Under the pieces are notes generated by a model. That model worked only from the letters and a program-made list of their open reading frames with translations, was not told the DNA's origin and did no database searches. A stretch of DNA of 64,000 nucleotides, from assembly GCF_003688995.1 (NCBI RefSeq), contig NZ_PENI01000024.1:92274-156273 (forward strand). Direction: 5' to 3'. Origin of the DNA: Streptomyces shenzhenensis. Lineage in GTDB: Bacteria > Actinomycetota > Actinomycetes > Streptomycetales > Streptomycetaceae. Below, in pieces: positions 6,865 to 14,223 of this stretch; the first letter of the stretch is position 1, and every line of letters starts with the position of its first letter. The translations under genes and the position numbers were made by a program.

Positions 6865-9861
6865 ATGGCGCGACGCAGCACATCAAGCTCGACGGGAAGC
6901 CCGACGGGCCCGAGGAATCGGACACCGCAGCCGGTACGCGTGCGGCGCCGTACGTTCGGGGACTTCGTCAAGGCATTCCTCGCGTTCATCGCCCTGCTCG
7001 TGCTCGTCGTCGGCGTACCCGGCGCCCTCGCCCTCACCGTCGGCTGGCCGCTGCCGAGCGGGGCGCCGACGCTGGACTGGCTGCGGCAGGAGATCACCGT
7101 TCAGACCTTCCTGAACGTCCTGACGGTGATCGTGTGGCTCGCCTGGGCCCAGTTCACCGCCTGCGTGCTCGTCGAGGCCAAGGCCGCGCTGTCCGGCGTG
7201 GGACTGGCCGGACGCGTCCCGGGCGCCGGCCCAAGCCAGTTGCTCGCCCGCCAGCTCGTCGCCGCGCTGCTGCTGTTCGGCGCCACCGCGGCCAGCCTCA
7301 CCCCGGGACTGTCGCAGCTGGGACAGGGCCTGGAGGGGAACAACAGGGGGACGGTGGCCGCCGCCCAGCAGACCCCGGGACTCTTCGCCCAGCAGCAGGA
7401 GCAGGCATCCGGCACCGCCGCGGCCCTCGCCGAGCAGGCCGCGCAGGCCGCGCAGGCCGCCGCCCACGCGGACCCCGGCGGCGCCTCCGCCGCCAGGGAC
7501 GCCGGGACGAAGTACTACCGGATCCAGCCGCCCGAAGGGCGCCACCACGACTCCCTCTGGGAGATAGCGCAGCGCCACCTCGGCGACGGCCGCCGGTACA
7601 AGGAGATCCACGAACTCAACAAGGACCGTGTCCAGCCCGACGGTTCACGGCTGTCCGAGGCGAGCCTGATCCGGCCCGGCTGGATCATGGAGATGCCCGC
7701 CGACGCGCGCGGCGGCGAACTGGTCGAGATGCCCGACGCCCAGGTCTCCCCGGACGTCCAGCAGCAGATCCACGACTACGCCAAGTCCGGGGACCAGGGC
7801 CAGGACCACGCCGAGGAGGGCGGCGGCACGGACGCCTCCCAGGTCGCGCTGCCCGAGCAGCAGCGGCCCGGCGCGGACGGCGGCGCGGACCACGGGGACG
7901 CGCACGGGCAGGGGCAGGGACAGCAGCACGAAGGCCCCGCACAGCCCGGCTCCGGCAGCGAGGCCGGCGGGCACGCCTTCGGTCTGCCCGAAGCCCTCAT
8001 CGGCGCGCCGCTCCTCGCCGCCGGCCTGCTCGGCGCCCTCGGACGCCGGCGCCGGCAGGCGCTGTGGCAGTCGGCGCTCGGGGCCGTCGGCGGCCGGCGC
8101 GGCATGGAACCGCCCACGCCGACCGGCGACGCCCAGGACGCGCAGGACGCGCTGCTGGTCGGCGCCGACCCCGAGGGCGTACGGCTGCTCGACCGTTCGC
8201 TGCGCGGCCTGGCCGCCGGGCTCGCCGCCGAGTCGCGCGCCCTGCCCGTCGTCTACGCCGCCTGGCTGAGCAACGGCGATCTGCACCTCCAGCTCGCCCA
8301 GCCCGCCGGAAAGCCGCCCGCGCCCTGGCAGCTCGGGCAGGACCAGACGTTCTGGATGCTCGCGCGGGCCGACGCCGAGCGGTACGAGGACGTGGACACC
8401 GCCGCGCCCTACCCGGGTCTCGTCAGCCTCGGCACCATGGACGACTCCCGGCTGCTGCTCAACCTGGAGGCGGTGCCCGGCCTCGTCTCGCTCAGCGGAC
8501 GCGAGGCCGACCGGGCCGCCGTGTTCGCCTCGGTCGCCGCCGAACTCGCCACCAACGGCTGGTCGGACCGGATGACCATCACCCTCGTCGGCTTCGGCGC
8601 CGACCTCACTCCGCTCGCCCCGAACCGGCTGCGCCACCTCGACGGCATCGAGGCGCTCATCGAGACCATGGAGGCCGAGACCCGGCAGCGCCGCGGGGCG
8701 CTCGGCGCCGCCGGGCACGACTCCGTCCTCACCGGCCGTACCGGGCCCGCGCAGCACACCCGTTGGGCGCCGCACCTGGTCCTGCTCGCCGCACAGCCCT
8801 CCGCCGAGGACGCCCTGCGGCTCGCCGAACTCGCCGCCGACGCCGGCCGCCTCGGCATCGGCTATCTGGTCGGCACCGAGACCGGTGAACTGCCCGGCGC
8901 CGCCTGGGAGATGGAGATCACGACCGAGGGCAGGCTGCTCGCCCCGCTGCTCGGCCTTGAGCTGGACGCCCAGCTGTTGCCGGCCGTCCAGCAGCGCGCC
9001 GTCGTCGAACTGTTCGCCGACGCCGACCCCGAGCGCGATCCGGACGGCCCGGTCAACGCCCCGCCGTTCCTCGTCGACATCAGCGAGCAGGGCCGGCCCG
9101 CGGTCTACGCCCGCCTCGTCGGACCGTACGAGATCATCGGCCTCGACACCCCGGACGGGGAGCGCAGCGCGCTGCTCCACGAGGCGCTCGCCCTGCTGCT
9201 CCTGCACCGCGAGGGCGTCCACCCGCGGGTGCTGGCCTCCGCGCTGTGGCCGCGCGGCGTCACCGAGGACGTGCGGGACGCGCTCGTCGAGCGGCTGCGC
9301 GGCTGGCTCGGCAGCGACCCGGACGGCACGGCCCGCCTCGGCACCGACGAGTCCGGCCGGCTCACGCTCGCCAAGTCCGTCGTCTCCGACCTGGACGTGC
9401 TGCGCTCCCTCTACCACGAGGCCACGCAGGGCAAGGGCGTGGACAGCCGGGCCGTACGCGGGCGGCTGCTCACCGACGCGCTGGTCCTGGTCCGCGGGCC
9501 GCTGCTCGCGGACCGCCCCGAGGACCGCTACCGCTGGCTCACCCACGAGATCATCGACGCCCAGCTCCCGCTGCTGGTCGCGGACATCGGGCTCGCGCTG
9601 TCCGCGTTCCACCTGGAGAAGGACCGCGCGGAGAAGGCGATCGAGGCGCTGGACGCGGCGCTGCGGACCGCGCCGTCCGACGAGCGGCTGTGGCACGAGC
9701 TGCTGCGCGCCACCCACGCCACCGGCGAACCCGCCCGGATCCGTGCGCGCGCCGCCGACCTGCTCGCCCGCAGCGGCGCCCGCGGCCTGCCGCCGCGCAC
9801 GGAAGCGCTCCTCGACGAGTTGCTGCCGTCGTGGCGCGACGGCGTCGCCGCCGCGGGATGA
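6865..9861 (+). CDS. Membrane protein with LysM and C-terminal winged-helix/BTAD regulator domains
   Basis: 998 aa. Three membrane helices lie near residues 35-60, 77-99 and 129-145. They are followed by an Ala/Gln-rich linker and a LysM-type domain around 215-275 ('DSLWEIAQRHLGDGRRYKEI' ... 'LIRPGWIMEMP'). A Gly/Asp/Gln-rich spacer and a fourth helix (ALIGAPLLAAGLLGALG, about 373-390) lead to a long cytoplasmic part. That part ends in a winged-helix-like block (about 765-850, 'HREGVHPRVLASALWPRGV') and a helical BTAD domain as in SARP regulators ('YHEATQGKGVDSRAVRGRLL'). Wall-binding and regulator-type domains are thus on one membrane-spanning chain. It sits inside the Tad locus and overlaps the prepilin peptidase start by 4 nt. 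Whether it binds DNA is not shown; it may be a scaffold. Confidence 0.75.
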   Translation: MARRSTSSSTGSPTGPRNRTPQPVRVRRRTFGDFVKAFLAFIALLVLVVGVPGALALTVGWPLPSGAPTLDWLRQEITVQTFLNVLTVIVWLAWAQFTACVLVEAKAALSGVGLAGRVPGAGPSQLLARQLVAALLLFGATAASLTPGLSQLGQGLEGNNRGTVAAAQQTPGLFAQQQEQASGTAAALAEQAAQAAQAAAHADPGGASAARDAGTKYYRIQPPEGRHHDSLWEIAQRHLGDGRRYKEIHELNKDRVQPDGSRLSEASLIRPGWIMEMPADARGGELVEMPDAQVSPDVQQQIHDYAKSGDQGQDHAEEGGGTDASQVALPEQQRPGADGGADHGDAHGQGQGQQHEGPAQPGSGSEAGGHAFGLPEALIGAPLLAAGLLGALGRRRRQALWQSALGAVGGRRGMEPPTPTGDAQDAQDALLVGADPEGVRLLDRSLRGLAAGLAAESRALPVVYAAWLSNGDLHLQLAQPAGKPPAPWQLGQDQTFWMLARADAERYEDVDTAAPYPGLVSLGTMDDSRLLLNLEAVPGLVSLSGREADRAAVFASVAAELATNGWSDRMTITLVGFGADLTPLAPNRLRHLDGIEALIETMEAETRQRRGALGAAGHDSVLTGRTGPAQHTRWAPHLVLLAAQPSAEDALRLAELAADAGRLGIGYLVGTETGELPGAAWEMEITTEGRLLAPLLGLELDAQLLPAVQQRAVVELFADADPERDPDGPVNAPPFLVDISEQGRPAVYARLVGPYEIIGLDTPDGERSALLHEALALLLLHREGVHPRVLASALWPRGVTEDVRDALVERLRGWLGSDPDGTARLGTDESGRLTLAKSVVSDLDVLRSLYHEATQGKGVDSRAVRGRLLTDALVLVRGPLLADRPEDRYRWLTHEIIDAQLPLLVADIGLALSAFHLEKDRAEKAIEALDAALRTAPSDERLWHELLRATHATGEPARIRARAADLLARSGARGLPPRTEALLDELLPSWRDGVAAAG

Positions 9862-10586
9862 GCGACCTCGCGGTGATCGCCGCCGCCGCGCTGTGGGGCG
9901 TGGCGTCCGGTGCGCTGCTGCCCCGGGCCGCCTACCGGTTCTCCGCCCCGGCGGGCGAGCCCTGGCGCCACCTGTGCCCGGCCGGCCACCCGGTACGGGG
10001 CTGGCTCGGCCCGGCCCGCTGCGGCGAGTGCGCCGCGCGCTCCTACGGCCCCCGGGTGCCGGCCCTCGCGGCCGTCACCGCGCTCGTCTGCGCCGCGCTG
10101 GCCGCCGCCACCGGCACCCGTCCCGAACTCGGTGTCTGGCTGCTGCTCGCCCCCCTCGGGGTGCTGCTCGCGGTCGTGGACTTCCGGGTGCAGCGGCTGC
10201 CGGACCCGCTGACCCTGCCCCTGGCCGCCGCCGCGCTCGGCCTGCTCGCCCTGGCCGCCCTCCTGCCGGAGCACGCCGGCCACTGGCTCACCGCGCTCTA
10301 CGGCGCCCTCGCGCTCGGCGCCGGCTACTTCGTGCTGTTCCTGATCAACCCCGGCGGCATGGGCTTCGGCGATGTGAAGCTGGCCCTGGGCGCGGGCGCG
10401 GCGCTCGGCTGGTACGGCTGGCCGACCCTGATGCTCGGCACCTTCGCCGGGTTCCTGTTCGGCGCGGTGTACGCCGGTGCCCTCGTGGTCGCCCGGCGGG
10501 CGGGCCGCAAGACGGCGATCCCGTTCGGGCCGTTCCTGATCGCCGGGGCGTACGCGGGGGTGCTGGTCGGCGCGTACGCGGGCTGA
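9858..10586 (+). CDS. Prepilin peptidase (A24 family)
   Basis: 242 aa from the ATG at 9858, which overlaps the preceding stop (ATGA). The two catalytic aspartate motifs of type IV prepilin peptidases are present: 'AVVDFRVQRLPDPLTLP' and 'GGMGFGDVKLALG' (GxGD). An N-terminal cytoplasmic loop carries 'CPAGHPVRGWLGPARCGEC', a Cys/His set like the zinc-binding loop of PilD. The multi-helix membrane topology fits. It should process the Flp pilin and the TadE-like proteins encoded upstream. It closes the Tad locus. Confidence 0.88.
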   Translation: MSDLAVIAAAALWGVASGALLPRAAYRFSAPAGEPWRHLCPAGHPVRGWLGPARCGECAARSYGPRVPALAAVTALVCAALAAATGTRPELGVWLLLAPLGVLLAVVDFRVQRLPDPLTLPLAAAALGLLALAALLPEHAGHWLTALYGALALGAGYFVLFLINPGGMGFGDVKLALGAGAALGWYGWPTLMLGTFAGFLFGAVYAGALVVARRAGRKTAIPFGPFLIAGAYAGVLVGAYAG

Positions 10587-10697
10587 AGCCGGGCCGGTGA
10601 GAGGCCTGGCGTAGGCTGGTCCGGTCCGCCCACCACCACTCTTGTACCGAGCGCTTCGCGCGCACCTTTTGATTTCCTTGACGAAAGGGACGCCCCG

Positions 10698-11897
10698 GTG
10701 ACCGAGAAGGCCGACCTCCAGTCCGTCCTCGACCGTGCGGCCGCCGGGGGGCGGATCACCCCCGAGGAAGCGCTCGACCTCTACCGCGACGCCCCGCTGC
10801 ACGCGCTGGGCGCTGCCGCGGACGCGGTACGCCGGCGCAAGTACGCGGGCATCGAGCACATCGCCACGTACATCATCGAACGCAACATCAACTACACGAA
10901 CGTCTGCGTGACCGCGTGCAGGTTCTGCGCCTTCTACGCCGCCCCCAAGGACACCGCCAAGGGCTGGACCCGCGACCTCGACGACATTCTGCGGCGCTGC
11001 GCCGAGACGGTCGAGCTGGGCGGCACGCAGATCATGTTCCAGGGCGGGCACCACCCGGACTACGGCGTCGAGTACTACGAGAAGCACTTCCGGGCCATCA
11101 AGGGGGCGTTCCCGCAGCTGGTGATCCATTCGCTGGGCGCGTCCGAGGTCGAGCACATGGCCCGGATCTCCGGGGTGACGGTCGAGGAGGCCATCGCCCG
11201 GATCCACGCGGCGGGCCTCGACTCCTTCGCGGGGGCGGGCGCCGAACTGCTGCCGGAGCGGCCGCGCAAGGCCATCGCGCCGCTGAAGGAGAGCGGCGAG
11301 CGCTGGCTGGAGATCATGGAGACCGCGCACCGGCTGGGCGTGGAGTCCACGTCGACCATGCTGATGGGCACGGGCGAGACCAACGCCGAGCGGATCGAGC
11401 ACCTGCGGATGCTCCGGGACGTGCAGGACCGCACGGGCGGCTTCCGGGCCTTCATCCCGTACACCTACCAGCCCGAGAACAACCATCTGAAGGGCCGCAC
11501 CCAGGCCACGCTCTTCGAGTATCTGCGGATGATCGCGATCGCCCGCCTCTTCCTCGACAACGTCCAGCACATCCAGGGGTCCTGGCTGACCACGGGCAAG
11601 GAGACCGGCCAGCTGTCCCTGCACTACGGCGCCGACGACCTCGGCTCGATCATGCTGGAGGAGAACGTGGTCTCCTCCGCGGGCGCCAAGCACCGCTCCA
11701 ACCGGCTGGAGATCATCGACCTGATCCGCAAGGCGGGCCGGGTCCCGGCGCAGCGCGCGACGACGTACGAGCACCTGGTCGTCCACGACGACCCGGCGAA
11801 CGACCCCGTCGACGACCGCGTGGTCTCGCACATCTCCTCCACCGCCATCGAGGGCGGCACGGCCCACCCCGAACTGAAGCTGCTCTCGTCGAACTGA
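10698..11897 (+). CDS. mqnC: Dehypoxanthine futalosine cyclase (radical SAM), menaquinone synthesis
   Basis: 399 aa. Radical SAM enzyme of the futalosine route that closes the ring of dehypoxanthine futalosine. The [4Fe-4S] motif CxxxCxxC is visible as 'CVTACRFCAF', preceded by 'NINYTNV', typical of the MqnC/MqnE/CofGH group. Further markers are 'GGTQIMFQGGHHPDYGVEYY', 'STSTMLMGTGETNAERIEHL' and 'IQGSWLTTGKE'. GTG start with AAAGGGACG upstream. menG, a geranylgeranyl-reductase-like gene and a polyprenyl synthase lie in the same window, supporting a menaquinone role. A TAGGCT at 10612-10617 may be the -10 of its promoter, but no good -35 is seen. Confidence 0.93.
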   Translation: MTEKADLQSVLDRAAAGGRITPEEALDLYRDAPLHALGAAADAVRRRKYAGIEHIATYIIERNINYTNVCVTACRFCAFYAAPKDTAKGWTRDLDDILRRCAETVELGGTQIMFQGGHHPDYGVEYYEKHFRAIKGAFPQLVIHSLGASEVEHMARISGVTVEEAIARIHAAGLDSFAGAGAELLPERPRKAIAPLKESGERWLEIMETAHRLGVESTSTMLMGTGETNAERIEHLRMLRDVQDRTGGFRAFIPYTYQPENNHLKGRTQATLFEYLRMIAIARLFLDNVQHIQGSWLTTGKETGQLSLHYGADDLGSIMLEENVVSSAGAKHRSNRLEIIDLIRKAGRVPAQRATTYEHLVVHDDPANDPVDDRVVSHISSTAIEGGTAHPELKLLSSN

Positions 11898-11904
11898 GCC
11901 GCCC

Positions 11905-12546
11905 GTGCCGACGATTCACGCCGCCGATCTGCTCGTCACGGGGGACCGCCGGCTGTCCGTGCCGGGCGGGGCGGTTCTGGTCGACGGCCGGGAGCTCGCG
12001 GCTCTCGGCTCGTACGAGGAGCTGGTGGCCGCGCATCCGACGGCCCGGGTCCGGCGCTGGCCGGGTCTGCTCACCCCGGGCCTGGTCAACCGGTACGGGC
12101 CCGAACTGCTCGCGCAGGCCTACCATCCGGACCCGCGCGAGGCCGACGAGCTGGGCACCGAGCCGATCACGGGCGAGGGACTCGCGGCGCTCGCCATGAC
12201 GGAGGCCCGCTGGGGCGCGAGCGCGCGGCGAGGTGTGCAGCGCATGTTCGCGCACGGGACCGTGGCCGTGGCGGGGGCGCTGTGGCGGCCCGCGGTGGTG
12301 GACGCCGTGCGGCGGGCGGGGCTGACGGAGACGGAACGGAGCGCGGACCCCGTGGGCCCGCCGGCCCTCGATCCACTGGCCGGGCGCGGCCTCGCGGCGG
12401 CGATCCCGCGGCCGTTGCCGTCCGTCGGTGGGGACGCGACCTTCGCGGTGTTCGACGTCCCGGACGAGGCCGCGCTCGCCGAGCGCGGGGCCGCCGCCTG
12501 CGTGGCGACCGTCCTGGGCGGCCGCCTGGTGTACCGCGGGCGTTGA
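11905..12546 (+). CDS. Imidazolonepropionase-like (amidohydrolase N-terminal-like) protein
   Basis: 213 aa, GTG start 7 nt after the mqnC stop, so very likely co-transcribed. The N-terminus resembles the small beta-sandwich of amidohydrolases (ADLLVTGDRRLSVPGGAVLVDG ... LLTPGLVNRYGPEL), where the family usually reads 'PGLIDxHxH'. Here the HxH metal ligands are missing and the TIM-barrel is far too short, so classical hydrolase activity is unlikely. The linkage to mqnC suggests a link to menaquinone or futalosine metabolism, but this is only context. Function unknown. Confidence 0.6.
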   Translation: MPTIHAADLLVTGDRRLSVPGGAVLVDGRELAALGSYEELVAAHPTARVRRWPGLLTPGLVNRYGPELLAQAYHPDPREADELGTEPITGEGLAALAMTEARWGASARRGVQRMFAHGTVAVAGALWRPAVVDAVRRAGLTETERSADPVGPPALDPLAGRGLAAAIPRPLPSVGGDATFAVFDVPDEAALAERGAAACVATVLGGRLVYRGR

Positions 12547-12550
12547 GCGG

Positions 12551-13576
12551 TCAGCCCGCGAACGCCGTTGCGAACGCCCCCGATCGCTGGGGTACGCCGC
12601 TGCAGTCCGTCGCCGCCTCGTCCTGGGCCGACGTGTCGTCCGCGCACTGCCGGTCGCGGAACGTCGACCACATCGACACCCAGGCGATCTCCTTCTCCTC
12701 GGCGAAGGAACGCACTTGCGCCGCGTCGGACAGCGTGAACGTCTCGCCCGGGACGTCGTTGACGCCGATCATCGAGGTGAGGGCCATGCCCCGCCAGGCA
12801 CCCGCGTCGGTCAGGCCGAAGACCTTCGTCAGCTGCGTGTGCGCGGCCTTGGCGGAGGCGAGCGCGTAGTCGCCCATGTCGCCGGTGAAGGACTCGCCGT
12901 AGTTCATGGTCATGATGTTGACGGTCGACACCTGGACGTCATGCGTGTTCGCGGACTCCAGCAGGGCGAGGCCGTCGGAGTCGAGCCCGGACGGCATCAC
13001 CGGCAGGGTGAACGAGACCTTCAGACCGGTGCGTTCCTTCTGCAGCAGCGCGATGGCCGCCGAGCGCCGGGTGACCGAGGCGGAGTCGGCCAGCGTGTCG
13101 CCCTCGATGTCGAAGTCGGCCTGGTCGGAACCGGCCGCGTCCAGCGCCTTGCCGTAGGCAGCGGCCAGTTCGGACGCGCTGTCGCAGGTCTGCGCGAGTT
13201 CCTTCCCTGACGCCCCGCCGAAGGAGACCCGGACCGTCGCGCCGTCCCGCTTCAGCCGGGAGACACGGGAGGCCACCGCGGAGTCGGTGACCGACCGCGT
13301 GCCGTTCCACTTCGGCGTGCAGCCGCTGCCGTCCGACAGCACGAAGGCGAGGTTGTACGCCGCAGGCGAGCCCGTGGCGTCGTTGCCGGACGCCTCGGTG
13401 GCGCTGACGTAGGGGGCGTAGGCGGTTCTGTAGGAGGCGGACTTGCCGGTCGAGCCGGTCGAGCCGGTCGCGGCGGGCGCCGCGTCCGAGGTGCCGCCGG
13501 AGCCCGCGGAGCATCCCGTGACGGCCAGTGCAAACACCCAGGCGAACCCGGCCGCCGGCATCAGGAATCTCCTCAT
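12551..13576 (-). CDS. Secreted GH18-like (chitinase-type) lipoprotein
   Basis: 341 aa from ATG 13576 (GGAG 9 nt upstream). Signal sequence 'MRRFLMPAAGFAWVFALAVTGC' ends in a lipobox (VTGC), predicting a lipidated exported protein. The body resembles bacterial GH18 proteins: 'NLAFVLSDGSGCTPKWNG', 'VRVSFGGASGKELAQTC' and the catalytic-type 'ADFDIEG' (DxDxE). Later strands include 'VSTVNIMTMNYGESF' and a near-terminal Trp (IAWVSMWSTFRDR), also typical of the barrel. Likely acts on an amino-sugar glycan outside the cell. It is divergent from the glycan cassette at 13780-17619, an interesting pairing. Convergent with the imidazolonepropionase-like gene 4 nt away. Confidence 0.75.
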   Translation of the reverse strand: MRRFLMPAAGFAWVFALAVTGCSAGSGGTSDAAPAATGSTGSTGKSASYRTAYAPYVSATEASGNDATGSPAAYNLAFVLSDGSGCTPKWNGTRSVTDSAVASRVSRLKRDGATVRVSFGGASGKELAQTCDSASELAAAYGKALDAAGSDQADFDIEGDTLADSASVTRRSAAIALLQKERTGLKVSFTLPVMPSGLDSDGLALLESANTHDVQVSTVNIMTMNYGESFTGDMGDYALASAKAAHTQLTKVFGLTDAGAWRGMALTSMIGVNDVPGETFTLSDAAQVRSFAEEKEIAWVSMWSTFRDRQCADDTSAQDEAATDCSGVPQRSGAFATAFAG

Positions 13577-13779
13577 CGCGCATGCTCCCGCTCCAGTGAT
13601 GTCCGTCTCAGGTTCCGTCTCGGGACGGCAACGGACCGCCTTTCCCGGGGGAAATGTCTCACACACCAGCGGGTCCCCGGGGAATCTCTCAGGAAAGCGA
13701 CAGGTTGGCCGTTCTCTCATGGGCGGTTCACAAGAATTCCCGAGAAGGGAACACATAAAGGCTCCCTAATGTCCGGGGA

Positions 13780-14205
13780 ATGCATTCCGAGACTGCCATC
13801 GAAAGCCGTGCCGCCGGGCGCGGTCGCCGCCGCAAACGCGGCAACGGACCCGCCGAGGGGCCCGTGTTCGTGGACACCTCCGGGCGCCGGTCGAAGGTGC
13901 TCCGCCGCATCGGCGTCCTCGTCGGCGTCGTCTGTCTCGCGTACGCGGGCGTGCTCGGCGCGGCCTTCATGGGCTGGGGCACCTCGCTCAACCCGTCCTC
14001 CCTGCTGCCCTTCGCGGGCGGCGGAAGCGGGCAGGCCCCCGACGGCTTCGGGCCGCGCGACGGCATCGGCCGCCAGGCCGGTCCGCCCGGCGGCACGCCG
14101 TCGGCCGCCCCCTCGGGCACCGCCGCCCCGTCCCCTTCCTCCCCGTCCCCGTCCCCCTCCTCCCCGTCCCCCTCCTCGCCGTCCGCGTACGCGGCGGCCA
14201 ACTGA
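13780..14205 (+). CDS. Small membrane protein at the head of the glycan cassette
   Basis: 141 aa. A basic cytoplasmic arm (GRGRRRKRGNG), 'GPVFVDTSGRRSKVLRRIG', one membrane helix (VLVGVVCLAYAGVLGAAFMGWG) and a long Gly/Pro/Ser-rich tail ending in repeats of 'SPSPSS' are visible. No catalytic motif is recognised. Eighteen nt separate it from the deacetylase/synthase fusion, so they are probably one operon. It could be an accessory subunit for polymer export or synthase assembly (inferred). TAATGT at 13767-13772 lies 7 nt before the ATG, so the transcript might be leaderless, although GGGGA also precedes the start. Confidence 0.62.
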   Translation: MHSETAIESRAAGRGRRRKRGNGPAEGPVFVDTSGRRSKVLRRIGVLVGVVCLAYAGVLGAAFMGWGTSLNPSSLLPFAGGGSGQAPDGFGPRDGIGRQAGPPGGTPSAAPSGTAAPSPSSPSPSPSSPSPSSPSAYAAAN

Positions 14206-14223
14206 CCGGAACGCAGCCACCAC

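Noticed and set aside
13728..13737. Rex half-site (GGTTCACAA) upstream of the glycan cassette
   Set aside because: Only one half of the operator matches; the opposite half has too many mismatches.
13777..13788. 12-bp palindrome GGAATGCATTCC spanning the start of the gene at 13780
   Set aside because: Real palindrome, but short and with no supporting repeat or spacing evidence; could be chance.
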